Below, in pieces: positions 10,693 through 20,853 of a DNA stretch of 45,069 bases. The stretch lies in NCBI GenBank assembly GCA_033064195.1, contig JARBJD010000470.1:1-45069 (forward strand), read 5' to 3'. Below the pieces are notes generated by a model. That model saw nothing but the letters and a program-made list of their open reading frames with translations, ran no database searches and had not been told where the DNA came from. Position 1 is the stretch's first letter. The number at the start of each line of letters is the position of its first letter. Source of the stretch: Blattamonas nauphoetae (taxonomy: Eukaryota; Preaxostyla; Oxymonadida). The position numbers and the translations under genes were made by a program.

Positions 10693-10956
10693 CATTCCTT
10701 CCTCTCACTCCATCGAATCAGAACTCTTTGGAAGGTCCACTCTCGCCATTTCTTTTCCTTGATTCACAGAATGTTTTGTTTCTGAATGCTTAAAATGAGG
10801 CCCAGCTCGTCCAAACCAAGAACCCACCATTCGTCTTGTTCATCGGATCCACTTGAGAATGACGACTTGACGATGCTTTCTAGGCATGGGCAGTGGTCGG
10901 TCTGAAAAGATCGAGTCCAGTCCCTAAAAATACAACAGTCGGCGACTTTTTGGAAG

Positions 10957-11027
10957 TGCCCATTGGTCGAGCGGAAGCACGGCAGCTTTTTGCTCCCCGG
11001 ACCCGGGATCGAATCCCGTCAGAGTCA
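10957..11027 (+). other. tRNA-like sequence inside hAT element 2
   Basis: TGGTCGAGCGG (from 10964) fits a pol III A box, and CGGGATCGAATCCCG (11004-11018) fits a T-arm and B box. Between them an anticodon-like loop, CTTTTTG, is flanked by GGCAG and CTCCC. The acceptor strands do not pair, so this is a degenerate tRNA or tRNA-derived sequence, not a working gene. hAT element 1 lacks about 40 bases of it, consistent with slippage between CTTTTT runs. Confidence 0.35.
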
Positions 11028-11676
11028 CTTTATTATTTACTTTTCCTCATTTTTGATTCACAACATCTCTATAATTAGTTCATCACATTTTTCTCAAAAT
11101 TACTGTGACTGAGGTCGTGGTTCAAGAGTCCCTGAGTCGGTCTGTCCTTCCCCAACATCGGACAAAAAGTCGGCCTGACAGACCGACTCCGACTCTTCAA
11201 CCTTGTTATGACAGCATCTCCACGAATTCAAACAATTGCAAAACGGTATTCTTTTTCTTCTCAGTACTTACTTCTCGTTTTCACTCAAGATCTCCTCCGC
11301 GAAACCAGTTGTCCCACTCCACAGTCAATTCGATCCTTGATCCTCAATCTAATCAAGAATTTTTCATGTATCTAATGCGAAGTGTGTTTTCATTTCTTTT
11401 ATGATATTATTCCTCTTGTCAGGATTCTTGAACCACTTTTCCACAGATGAACACTATTTTCTCCTCCATCGATTACCTATCACCTGATATGCCTCCAAAA
11501 GAAGCGTCCCTGCATCCACAGTTGCATTCAGGGAGCTCACGAGGTTTGTTCACATTTTTTCTTCATTACTTCCCGCAATTCATCCAACTCTGCCTCCGCC
11601 ATCTGTGATCCCAATATTATCTTCATCCAGCTCTCCTCTTCCCTCAAATCATCCCCGTCGATCAGTTCTTCCCCGT

Positions 11677-13484
11677 ACGATGGGATGTGTTTCACACTAT
11701 ACCATCTCTACTCGAACCAATGCGACCAAAAACCGGACGCCCAAAAGAAGACAGAAGACGACCCAAAAACTGAAAATGAACACGAACTGGAACAAACCAA
11801 AACTAAGAAAGAGAAAGACGAAGAAAGAGCCATTAGCAATGCTTAATGCTTCGACGAGAAGATGGAATGTGTCCAACGCTGTCCCTTTCTCTCAAACGAG
11901 GTCTGACGCACTCCTCTCCCTTTTTATTCCATTTTTTCATCATCTTTCAACCATATTCGCCTCATTTCTCCCCATTTTCATTTTCTCCATTTTTTTCCAA
12001 CCAACCAGAACATCACCCAATGCAAACTTCTCCGCCAAACAAACTTCGAACACGGACTCCACCAAATCCAACCAGACGACTTGCGCTCTCTCCAAACTCT
12101 CATCGACACTCGTCGCTCGTGTTTCTCGCTTTGCAAACCATCGTTCTTTTCATCCTCACCGTAAACACTCGATCCACCCTCACTCGCGCCATGTGTTGCA
12201 GCATTCGATTCATGTCTGTCAGTTTGCGACGAAGAGAATCGTGCATCGCTCGCTCCATCCTCTCCTCACTGTCTTTCTGCCAACAGAATTGCCGCTCATC
12301 GCTTCTCAACTGCGTCGAACTCTGCTCATCCCAACAGACACCTCTCCCAAACTCTCCAAACACTCGCCCGTCGTTCTCCATGCACAACACTGAGCGGTGT
12401 GTGGATCAGTGTTATCAGAAAAGCGAAGGATGTGTGTTGGATTGCGGGAAGAGCGATATGACAGAATGCGAGCGAACCTGCATAACGAAACTGACGCAAT
12501 GCACAGCGGGAGATAGTGGAGAAGACAACGAGAAAAACGGAGAGAAGAAGGAGGAAAAGAGAGGAGATGGGATGTCAATCATGTTTTCGCAGTTCAAAAT
12601 TGGACACGAAGCGAAAGCGACGAAGGGATGTGTTTTGCCAGCAGGCGTGTTTGATGTGCAGTCAACGACGAATGGGCATTTCTCTCTCGCTGCATCTGCA
12701 ACGGCACAGTCCCAGCCAATCAAACTCAAACCCCACCAAACACTAATTCTTCCTCTTCTTCTCCCTCAACCACTCCATCCACCTCACCTCCCGACACAAA
12801 CGACACCACTGCTGTCTCCACATCAACACCAGACGAGCTGGCATCACTGCCATGCAAAGACCGCTGCGAGCGCCTCTTCGAAATCCAAGTTGCAGAATGT
12901 GGAGAAGACAGAGAATGTCAAATGCGACATCGAAAACGTCGCTTCGACTGCGTGAACGAGTGCTCACTGGACACTCCCACACCCTCACAAGCTGACACTG
13001 AACCATCCCGAAACTCCACTGGACACACTTTCCAGATGTCTTTCTGAATCCAGTTCAAGCCAACGTCTGTGTGTGGAACCGACAAGAACAACAAGACTGG
13101 CGCAGGCGAGAAAGCGTGTCTGATGCAGTGCCGTGCTTACCGAAGTGACTGTCGCTCGATGTGCTCGAACTCAGAAAAAGAGGAAGAGAACGGACTGTGC
13201 GGTGAATGCGAAGCGTCGTGTGAGACTGATCATGAAATCTGCGTCAAAAACTGCAAAAGGAACGAGAATTGCATCGAAATGTGTCGAACACAAAGAAAGG
13301 ACTGCAAAGAGGATTGCCACAGCCCCAACTCTGACTACGCTGAACGAAGAAAGCCGAAGAGCTCGCGAAAGAGGAGGAGCGCCTAATCGGGCACCTTGGA
13401 ATCCACTCGAATTGTGAGGAAGAATGCGATGGGCGTTCTTGGCGTGTGAGGACAAGCGCGAGAACTTCCAACCGTGCGAGTAAT
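11677..13484 (+). pseudogene. Captured gene for a cysteine-rich repeat protein
   Basis: Frames on the plus strand encode repeated units with spacing C-x3-C-x6-C-x3-C: CVDQCYQKSEGCVLDC near 12394-12441, CLMQCRAYRSDCRSMC near 13117-13164, CEASCETDHEICVKNC near 13207-13254, and CIEMCRTQRKDCKEDC near 13270-13317. More cysteine pairs occur near 11870, 12115 and 12200. A 108-nt GT-AG intron fits at 11901-12008. A Ser/Thr/Pro-rich linker lies near 12740-12830. Several frame changes and in-frame stops (TAA near 11849 and 12166, TGA near 13045) make it a pseudogene as it stands. I do not know the family. The even spacing suggests stacked disulfide-linked helical hairpins in an extracellular or lumenal protein. 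It lies wholly in the non-shared interior of the hAT. Confidence 0.6.
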
Positions 13485-14339
13485 CGTAGTCGAAGCTGGT
13501 CTCTCCCTCCCTCACCAGCAGCCGCTCCATCTCACCCCACTCCTTCACACCCACGTTCTGCGCAGTGAACGACGAGATGCAAGCCGACGGGTGGTTCGCG
13601 CTGAAGAAGATGCTGCGGAAGACGAATGTGAGTCTATTTGGGCAATTGAAGCTGCGAGTGAGAAGGAAGAAAACCGACGAGAAGAAAGAAGAGGGGGATG
13701 GAGGAATGGGAGGGGTGAATGCAGAGAGGAGGGAGTGAATGGAGACAGAAGAATCAGACACACACAGCGGAGAGCAGTTTGGGAGGGAGAAATACGTTCG
13801 CCACAGTGGAACTGCGAAGAGGGGAGAGGGAAGAAGAGAAAGAGAAGGACGAACGAGAAGAAAAGAGTGAGATAATGCGGGCAGTTTCACAGTTCACTCC
13901 ACTCTCTATCATTTGTGTCTGTTCTGTTTCAGTCCAGTATCTTTCAACAACATGATCATCACTATTTCACAAAAATTCAATTAGAAACAAAGGAAATTGA
14001 AGAAAAGCGTGAAAAAACTATCTCCGCGACTTCATCATCGATTTTGCCGGAAATGGGCACGATCGCGAAAAAAAGCAGTCGGTCGGTCGACGAGCAGTCG
14101 GACCGACCGCTGCCCATCTCTAATGCTTTCCGAGAAGAACGTGGTTGACGACTGAAATAGAGATATGTGGGGTATCAGAGTTGAGGTGATGATAGCAAAG
14201 TGACAATACAAAGGGTTGGATCGGAGCTGAAGTGATGAATAGAGTTCTCAAAAAATGATATTGCTTGATTCAATTGGACTGAAGACAATCATGTGGATTT
14301 CTGAATGAACGAAACATGACCAATACGTTTGCATGATCT

Positions 14340-17300
14340 ATGGGTTGGATCTTGACATCAATATCGATTTCTTGTTTATCTATGACTCAATCAATTCCAA
14401 TGCAAATGCTACTGTTAATCTGTAGCATCCTGCACTGTGCTGATGGATCCTACAAAGATTTTGATGCAGTCTATGAGAGGAAACTCGCCGAAAACAATTT
14501 GGACTCAAACTCCGAATCGATGGATCTATCATTTGATTCTGGATTGTATTGGACGAATGGGATTGGGATTGACTCGAAATCAGTGGAACTTCATGGAAAC
14601 AAGACATGGCTGACGCACAGAGCGAAAGTACAAAACGATCGAAAAGACTATACTGACGAAAGCACCATCAGACAGACCACAAAGCTCAGCCATCCTGAAC
14701 GATGGATGATGGAGGTACGGAATAGTTCGTTGACGATGCGGTCATTTGGACTGGATGCGGGAATGGCTGGAACAACAATCAGATTGGTTGTTGGTTCGTC
14801 GGTTGATGTGATTGACAGCGAACTATTGTCAAACATGGAATGTTCGGGATTTGTGGTTGCGGACTGGGTTGGAAGTGGGTCGAGCCGGATTGTGATCGTT
14901 GGGAGCAGTCACAAATCATCGACTCAGAATGTGATTCTTCCGCTTGTTGGTCGAGGATATGGACAACTGAACACGAACAATGAAGAATGGAAGGAAGGAG
15001 CGGAGGGATTTGGTGATGGATGTGTTGAAAGGGAAGAGATTATTGGGGTTGGACTGTCGTTCGATTCGATGCACCTTGGACTTGGAACTGGCCCTCTTTT
15101 CTCGTTTGTTGGGAAGTCATTGTGGTCAGGGTCGGAGATTTCGACCGAGTTGGGATCGAGCAATGTTTTGAATGTGACGAGCAGTTTTGAGATTCGAGAA
15201 GGAAGTGGTAGTAGAAGTGGTTTGGGAGTGGGGAGTTGTGTGTGGGAGAGAGTGGTTGGGAGCAGGATTTCTTTGAGCACAAACCACGACATGGGGACAG
15301 GACTGTGTGGTGCTCGCTTGGGGTTCAATGTTGTTTGTGTGAACACCTCGTTCTCTTCCTGTGTCCGCACATCGAACGCTGTTATTGCCGAAACTCACGA
15401 AAACATCACCCAATACGTCATTGGGCGAACCTTTGCGGACTCGTCCTCAGGAATGACATCTGTGTCGTTTACCCTCTGCACTTTCAACGACATGACCTTC
15501 GCAGCTGAGACCCTTCCAGGTGGAGCAGCGATATGCCTCGATGCCTCTTGTTCGTCGCTGACGATCACGCAGTGCTTCTTCCACAAATGCACGTGCACCG
15601 CAGTCAGCAATCGAGGAGGAGCGATTTTCATCCGAGAATCTCGCACTGATTGTCCGATCACAATCTCATTGTCTTCGTTCACCGAATGCGCTCTCTCTGG
15701 AGCATCCAATAATTTCGCGGGAAGCATGTTTTGTCAATCCGGCTCAGCCATCTCAATGTCTGACTGCCTCTTCGAGAAGAGCACAGCACTTTGGGATGGG
15801 GCTGTCTCTCTCTGGCATCTCTCCCTCGCCACTCTCTCCAACTGTGCGTTTGTCGCGTGTTCTTCGAAGAGTAATGGTGGTGCAATGCAAGTCTTCGTCG
15901 TCACAACGATTGATCTGTCCTTCCTCCAATTCAGAGGATGCTCTTCGGGTGATAAGAAATCAAACGATATCTACTTCGATACAATGCAAGCACCAAAAGT
16001 GACTGAAGACACCGTCAAATTCTGCGACTCCACTTCGGCCAGGCCCAATGTCTATCTCGCCACTGGAACAGGTTGGGATTTGAGTTATATAGTTCCTCAC
16101 TTCGAGTTCACTCCAACAGTGGAAGTGAGTGTGTCGATCAGTGGAGAGACAGCGACAGTGACAGCAACAGCGAGCACAGGAGTGAATGGAACGATGGGGA
16201 TATTGCTGAACGGGTCGAATGTGCCTCGTCTGGTTCATGTTCCGTTTGGGAGCAGCCTGGAGACATCGACAACTGGATCAGCTGTTGTGTCGTCCGGAGC
16301 GAATGGGGTTCTTAAACCAGCAACATATTCTTTCCGCGCGTGGTCAGTCCCTTCGATCTATCTCAGTTCACTACATGCTGCGGATTCATCACTCTCAGCA
16401 GATGGGAACACAACAAGGATTGTTCTTGGTGGAATGAATTTGGGAGAAGGGAGTTATTCGATGCTGATCCGAAACGGAGACGACACTTTCAACATCTCGC
16501 TGACTCGCTCCGACTCGACGACTCTTGTTGGATCTGCACCCCTTCATCCACTTGAAGCACCAGAAAGACTGGAATGGTCAACCGAATACGAAGTTGTAAA
16601 AGTGATGCGGCTTGAAGGAGGGCTTGAAGAGAATGTCCATCTGACCAACAGAATCGCTATCACAACACCAACTGAACCAGCTCGGATTTGTTCGTGCACC
16701 AGAGCTGTTCTGAACAAAGACCGAACAGAAGTGATGCTCCAGTTGGAAGGGAGAGCGTTGGGTGATCCACTCGGATCGATTTGGGTGTCATTCGGAGACA
16801 CTTTCTGGAAGTCTGTGGTGATGCGAAGAATCTCAGAAACACTCTGCGAAGCAGACTTCCTCGTTGCTTCTTCTGAAAGTGTGACGCATCTGAAATACAA
16901 AGGAGAATACACCGCCTGCTTGAAACCAGCCGAAACAAGCACACTCCTCGTCGACTCTGGAATCACTGTCCGCGTTCCCGCACCTCCCTCGTTCTTCGAA
17001 GTGAAGTTTGAGTTCACGAACTCACTTGGGACAGGATGCATTGCGATCCTGACAGGAACAGATCTGGTGGTTGGAACAGAATACGAAGTGAGACTGAACA
17101 CATCGCACACATTCTCGATTGTGGTGAAATTGTCGACTCGCGCTGAATCATCGGAAATGCTGATTGGGTTTGAAGGCGCACTCGCATATTCCGCAGACAT
17201 TCTCATCGACTCCATCGAACCAACTGACGAAGAGAGTGGTGTCGTTCTGATTCCTTCGCCATTCCCTGGACAGACTCAGGCTCGTCCGAATGTGAATGCG

Positions 17301-20300
17301 ATCTTTGTGGACACAGAAACAGGAAACAACGATTGGACATGTGGGAACTTTTATGGTCCTTGCTCGACGATGGATGTTGCGTGGAGGATCATGCGAACAC
17401 TCGACGTCTCGCAACCGACACTCTATCTGCTGAAAGACACATCTCTCTCGTCACAGATGACAATTGAAAGTGGGATGTTGGTTCTGATCCAAAATGGAAC
17501 GCACAACGATCCTTCTCTGAACATTCCGTCGTCGGCAGCAGAATCCGCGACATCAGCTCTGATTGTGGTTTCGTCTGCTCTTCTGAACATCCAGAACATC
17601 GACATTGTCAGGCATGGGATCCGATCAGACCGATCTCACCCTTTTTCGATCTCACCTCCTGCTTTCTTTCAATTCGCCTCTAAAAGCTTTTCAAAATCCG
17701 TTTTTTCACAAATTTCTTTATCAAAACTGAAATGAAGAATCAGAAAGTGAAGTCAAAACAAGCCCATTGATGCTGTTGGATTCTCCTGATCGGAGTCTGA
17801 ATCACAAATTCAAAGAGGATAAACGTGAGTTAAGAGAAGGAAAGGCTCCGATTACACGTTTTTGTTGGAAATGAGTTCAGCTGGAATGAGTTACGGACTG
17901 TTTCAAGTTTTGAACAGGGAAAGACGCGTCATCAAGCCGTTTTCGCGGTAATAAGAGAGAAGGGAAGTCATTAGAGGTGAAGTGGAATCATTTTGGACAT
18001 GAAATATTCTAAAATCAGAGAGAAAAAATATGAAAAGTTGGAGAAATAGATACGCTTAAATAGGAGACTGATCTCACCCAAAAATCTCATCGTGAGATCA
18101 AAAGATCTCACGATAAGCTTAAAAGTACTCACGCCTCCCAACCCTGGACATTGTGGTTGGATCGTCTCGGCCGTCATTCGTTCTCATCTCCGCATCGTCA
18201 TCGGAAATGATTCTGAGAGAAGGATCGATCACAATCGAATGTGAAACAAGTCAGAGCAGAAATGACGTGGAGGAGTTGTGTTTGTGGACGACAGGGCTGA
18301 TTGAGCTGATTGACACTGAACTGAATGTGACGAACAACAAATTCTTCAACATCTCTCAAGGAGCGATCCGAATGAAGGGAGGGCAACTGAAAATCGAAGC
18401 ATCGGTCTTCCGCGACAACATCCCGCCCGGCTCGCCATTCACATCGATTCGTCGCAATATTGCGTGTTCTGAAGGTGGGACAATTCAGATTGGAAGTTTG
18501 TCAGCTGGCGATGGGTTCGACAATCCATCAGCGTGGATCTCGTCTGATGGTTGTTCGATTGAATCGACAGAAGTGAATGCAAACTCTCCTCTCTTCATCC
18601 CAACACTCTCTTCTGACTCCACGTCGAAGTTGGACAAGAAGACGAACTCATTCATATTGACGATTGAAGGAACGATTCTGATTCCGTGTTCGCTGTTTCT
18701 GGAAGTGTTCGAAATTACTAAAGATGGAACAGAAGCCAACCCGACACCGATCCCTCTCATCGTCGATTCAGCGGAATCGTTCACCGAGTCGAAGATCGTC
18801 GTCACACTTCCGAGTTCGTCATTTGACGAACTGGATGAATCGCTGGAATGGCGAGGACGACTGGTGTATGGAGTAGATCAAAAAACAACCAACAGTTTCA
18901 TTATTCAACTGAACTCGTCTCATCGTGTCCCACCTCCTCACATCACATCGATCAATTGTGTGCTTGTGAACTCACTTCAGAACATGTGCAAGATCCGAGT
19001 GAGAGGAACAGATTTTGTTGTTGGGACGGAATGTGAAGTGACACTGAACACATCGCACACATTGAGATTCACAGTGCGATTCAAGACGTCAACCGAAGGC
19101 GAATCAGAAGGAGTGTCGATTGGGAAGAATGGAAAGCTGCAACACAACACGCGATACACGCTGACAGAGGTGAGGCCGACTGGAGAGGACGATGAAGAGA
19201 TTCTTCATTCTGGAACACTGTGGTTTGAAACCGAATCTCGAAATGTGATGGAAGTGATTGTGCGAGAAGGAGGAAGCTCAGAGATGTCGGAATGCGGGAC
19301 GATTGGAAAGCCGTGCAATTCTGTTTTGGTTGGATGGAGAGTGGGAGAAGGGAGTGGGGTGGAGGGAGTGGTTGTGAAGATTGATGGATCAGTTGGATTT
19401 GGAGGTCGAGTGGTTGTGGGAGAGAAGACGATTGAGATTGGAGGATTGTTTGAAAGAAAAAACGAGCTGAAAGTTTCATCTGGAGATTTGATAAAAGATG
19501 GAGTGGAAGGAGTGGTGTCCGTGTCAGGAGGACGAGTTGTGATCATAGGGATGACGTTGTGCTTGCCTAGTTCTTTGGAGATGGGAGAGAAGAGAGTTAG
19601 AAGTGTGTTGAGTGGGTTTGGGGAGTGTGTGATGCGTTCCGTGTCGATTGTGAGTGGATGGAAGGGAGAGGGAGTTGGGATGGGACTTGTGTGTTGGCTG
19701 GGAGGGTCGTTGAATTTTGAGAAGATTGAGATGGAGGGAGTTGAGATGGAGCCAGATCTCGCTCTTGTGAATTGTTCATCGTTGAAGAAGGAAGTGTCAC
19801 TTGAGATGACAGAAAGCAGATTCATTGGAGTTGGGACTCGAAACGCTCCACTTGTTCGTTTCTCATCGAAATCGAAAGAATCACATTTTGAGATGAGGGA
19901 TTGTGTGTTTGTGTCTTCAGAGCGAGTTGAGAGTGGGGAAGTGGGAGATGGGATGGGAGTGATTGTGGTGTCGACGTGTCAAGAGAAGACGTTGATTGTG
20001 AATTGTGTGTTCTCGAATTGTGGAACAGTGGAAGGTCGAAGGGGATCGTCGAAGAAGGGAGGAGTGTTGATTGTTGTGGTTGGGAGTGCGAAAGTTGGAG
20101 AACGGAAAGAAGTTGATTTGTTGGGGAATGTGTTTGTGGACAGTTGTGTCTGGTGGTCTGGGAGTGGAGAAGAAAGGAGAGGAGGAGTTGCGATTTGGAG
20201 TGTTGGAGTCGGGCAAACAAAGATCGACTTGTGTGGGAGTTGGTTTGAAGAGACAAGTGTGAGTGGAGTTGTTTTCGATGTAGATTCGTCTGGAGTTCCA

Positions 20301-20447
20301 GTTGTGAAAGGGAAGCGGAAGATTGTTCGTTGCTTGTCTGGATGTGATTCTGTTGGACTTGTGGTTGTTGTTGGAAGAGTGTTGCCCGTGATCCGTCGAA
20401 CAGGATCGTCGTTCTCGGGATGTTCGCTTCGTTTGGTGTCGAATTAG
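14340..20447 (+). CDS. Giant secreted beta-helix protein gene, split by a hAT insertion
   Basis: Two long open frames (14340-17608 and 18155-20447) form one gene: skipping the 538-bp insertion plus one 8-bp duplication gives 5,562 bases, 1,853 codons and a stop, in phase. The N-terminus has a hydrophobic signal-peptide-like segment, MLLLICSILHCADG. A second possible start is ATG at 14382. Residues about 380-520 hold beta-helix turns typical of Pmp/pectate-lyase-like proteins: LPGGAAICLD, NRGGAIFIRES, LSNCAFVAC, SNGGAM. Then come repeated beta-sandwich modules with a shared signature, GTDLVVGTEYEVRLNTSHT near 920 and GTDFVVGTECEVTLNTSHT near 1380. Each is followed by a CG...PC segment (TCGNFYGPC, ECGTIGKPC) opening another glycine/valine-rich helix. 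It is probably a cell-surface or secreted protein. The TAG stop at 20445-20447 is followed by related coding-like sequence, so the C-terminus may be truncated. Confidence 0.8.
17609..18146. mobile_element. 538-bp hAT-type MITE inside the beta-helix gene
   Basis: Starts CAGGCATGGGATCCGATC and ends with the inverted form CAGGGTTGGGAGGCGTGA. It is flanked by an exact 8-bp duplication GACATTGT at 17601-17608 and 18147-18154. It is non-coding, AT-rich, and has subterminal GATCTCAC words and the hairpin ATCGTGAGATC-AAAA-GATCTCACGAT near 18089-18114. The end sequence differs from hAT elements 1 and 2, so it is a separate hAT family. It adds 46 in-frame codons and then a stop to the first half of the host gene. 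Confidence 0.9.
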
Positions 20448-20853
20448 AAAGGAGAATTGATGGAGCAGAAATCCGACCAACTCTGACACGCTCACCATCA
20501 GACCCCCGACCGTCAGACCTCACAGCTCGACCCTCGCTTCAGTTCCAAAGCCACTTCTCACAGCAAACTGCTTTGATTGTTCCCCAGAAAACACAACCTC
20601 ACATCATTCCTCATTCTCTCCACCAGCCTTCACCAAATTCACCATTTTCAGATGACCGCCCTCCATCCCGACGTCAGCCATGACTCGAAGCATCGAACAA
20701 GACCATCATCGCAATCACTCGCATCTCTTCGCACTGTCTCCGACCACTACTAAGACAGCCAATAAAAGTATCACTTCACAATTCACGTCCCAATGACCAA
20801 CCCAGAATCGACGGCTGCTCGGATGAATCACTCTCAAAGGACCAGCTGTTCAC
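20448..20853 (+). pseudogene. Decayed 3' part of the beta-helix locus
   Basis: After the TAG at 20445-20447 coding-like sequence continues in another frame: RSPSDPRPSDLTARPSLQFQ near 20490-20549, then SHFSQQTALIVPQKTQ. The stretch 20488-20570 is about 90% identical to 23640-23721 on the far side of the Mutator-like insertion, so the host tail contains a short duplication. The last host codons before the insertion read CSDESLSKDQLFT. Confidence 0.45.

Larger units (their letters stand above)
10881..14122. mobile_element. Non-autonomous hAT element 2 carrying a cysteine-rich host gene
   Basis: Starts TAGGCATGGGCAGTGGTCGG and ends in the inverted form, with an exact 8-bp duplication ATGCTTTC at 10873-10880 and 14123-14130. 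The left end (to about 11460) and right end (from about 13915) match hAT element 1, but the 2.4-kb interior is unrelated to element 1's cargo. No hAT transposase frame is visible. The shared right arm opens with a splice-acceptor-like tract, TGTTCTGTTTCAG. The left arm holds tRNA-like sequence that element 1 lacks. Both elements therefore belong to one family of gene-carrying, non-autonomous hATs. Confidence 0.88.

Noticed and set aside
13171-13890. Minus-strand open frame of about 240 codons opposite the cysteine-rich gene.
   Set aside because: It mirrors the plus-strand coding sequence and is Ser/Leu/Phe-rich, as expected for the complement of purine-rich codons; no motifs.
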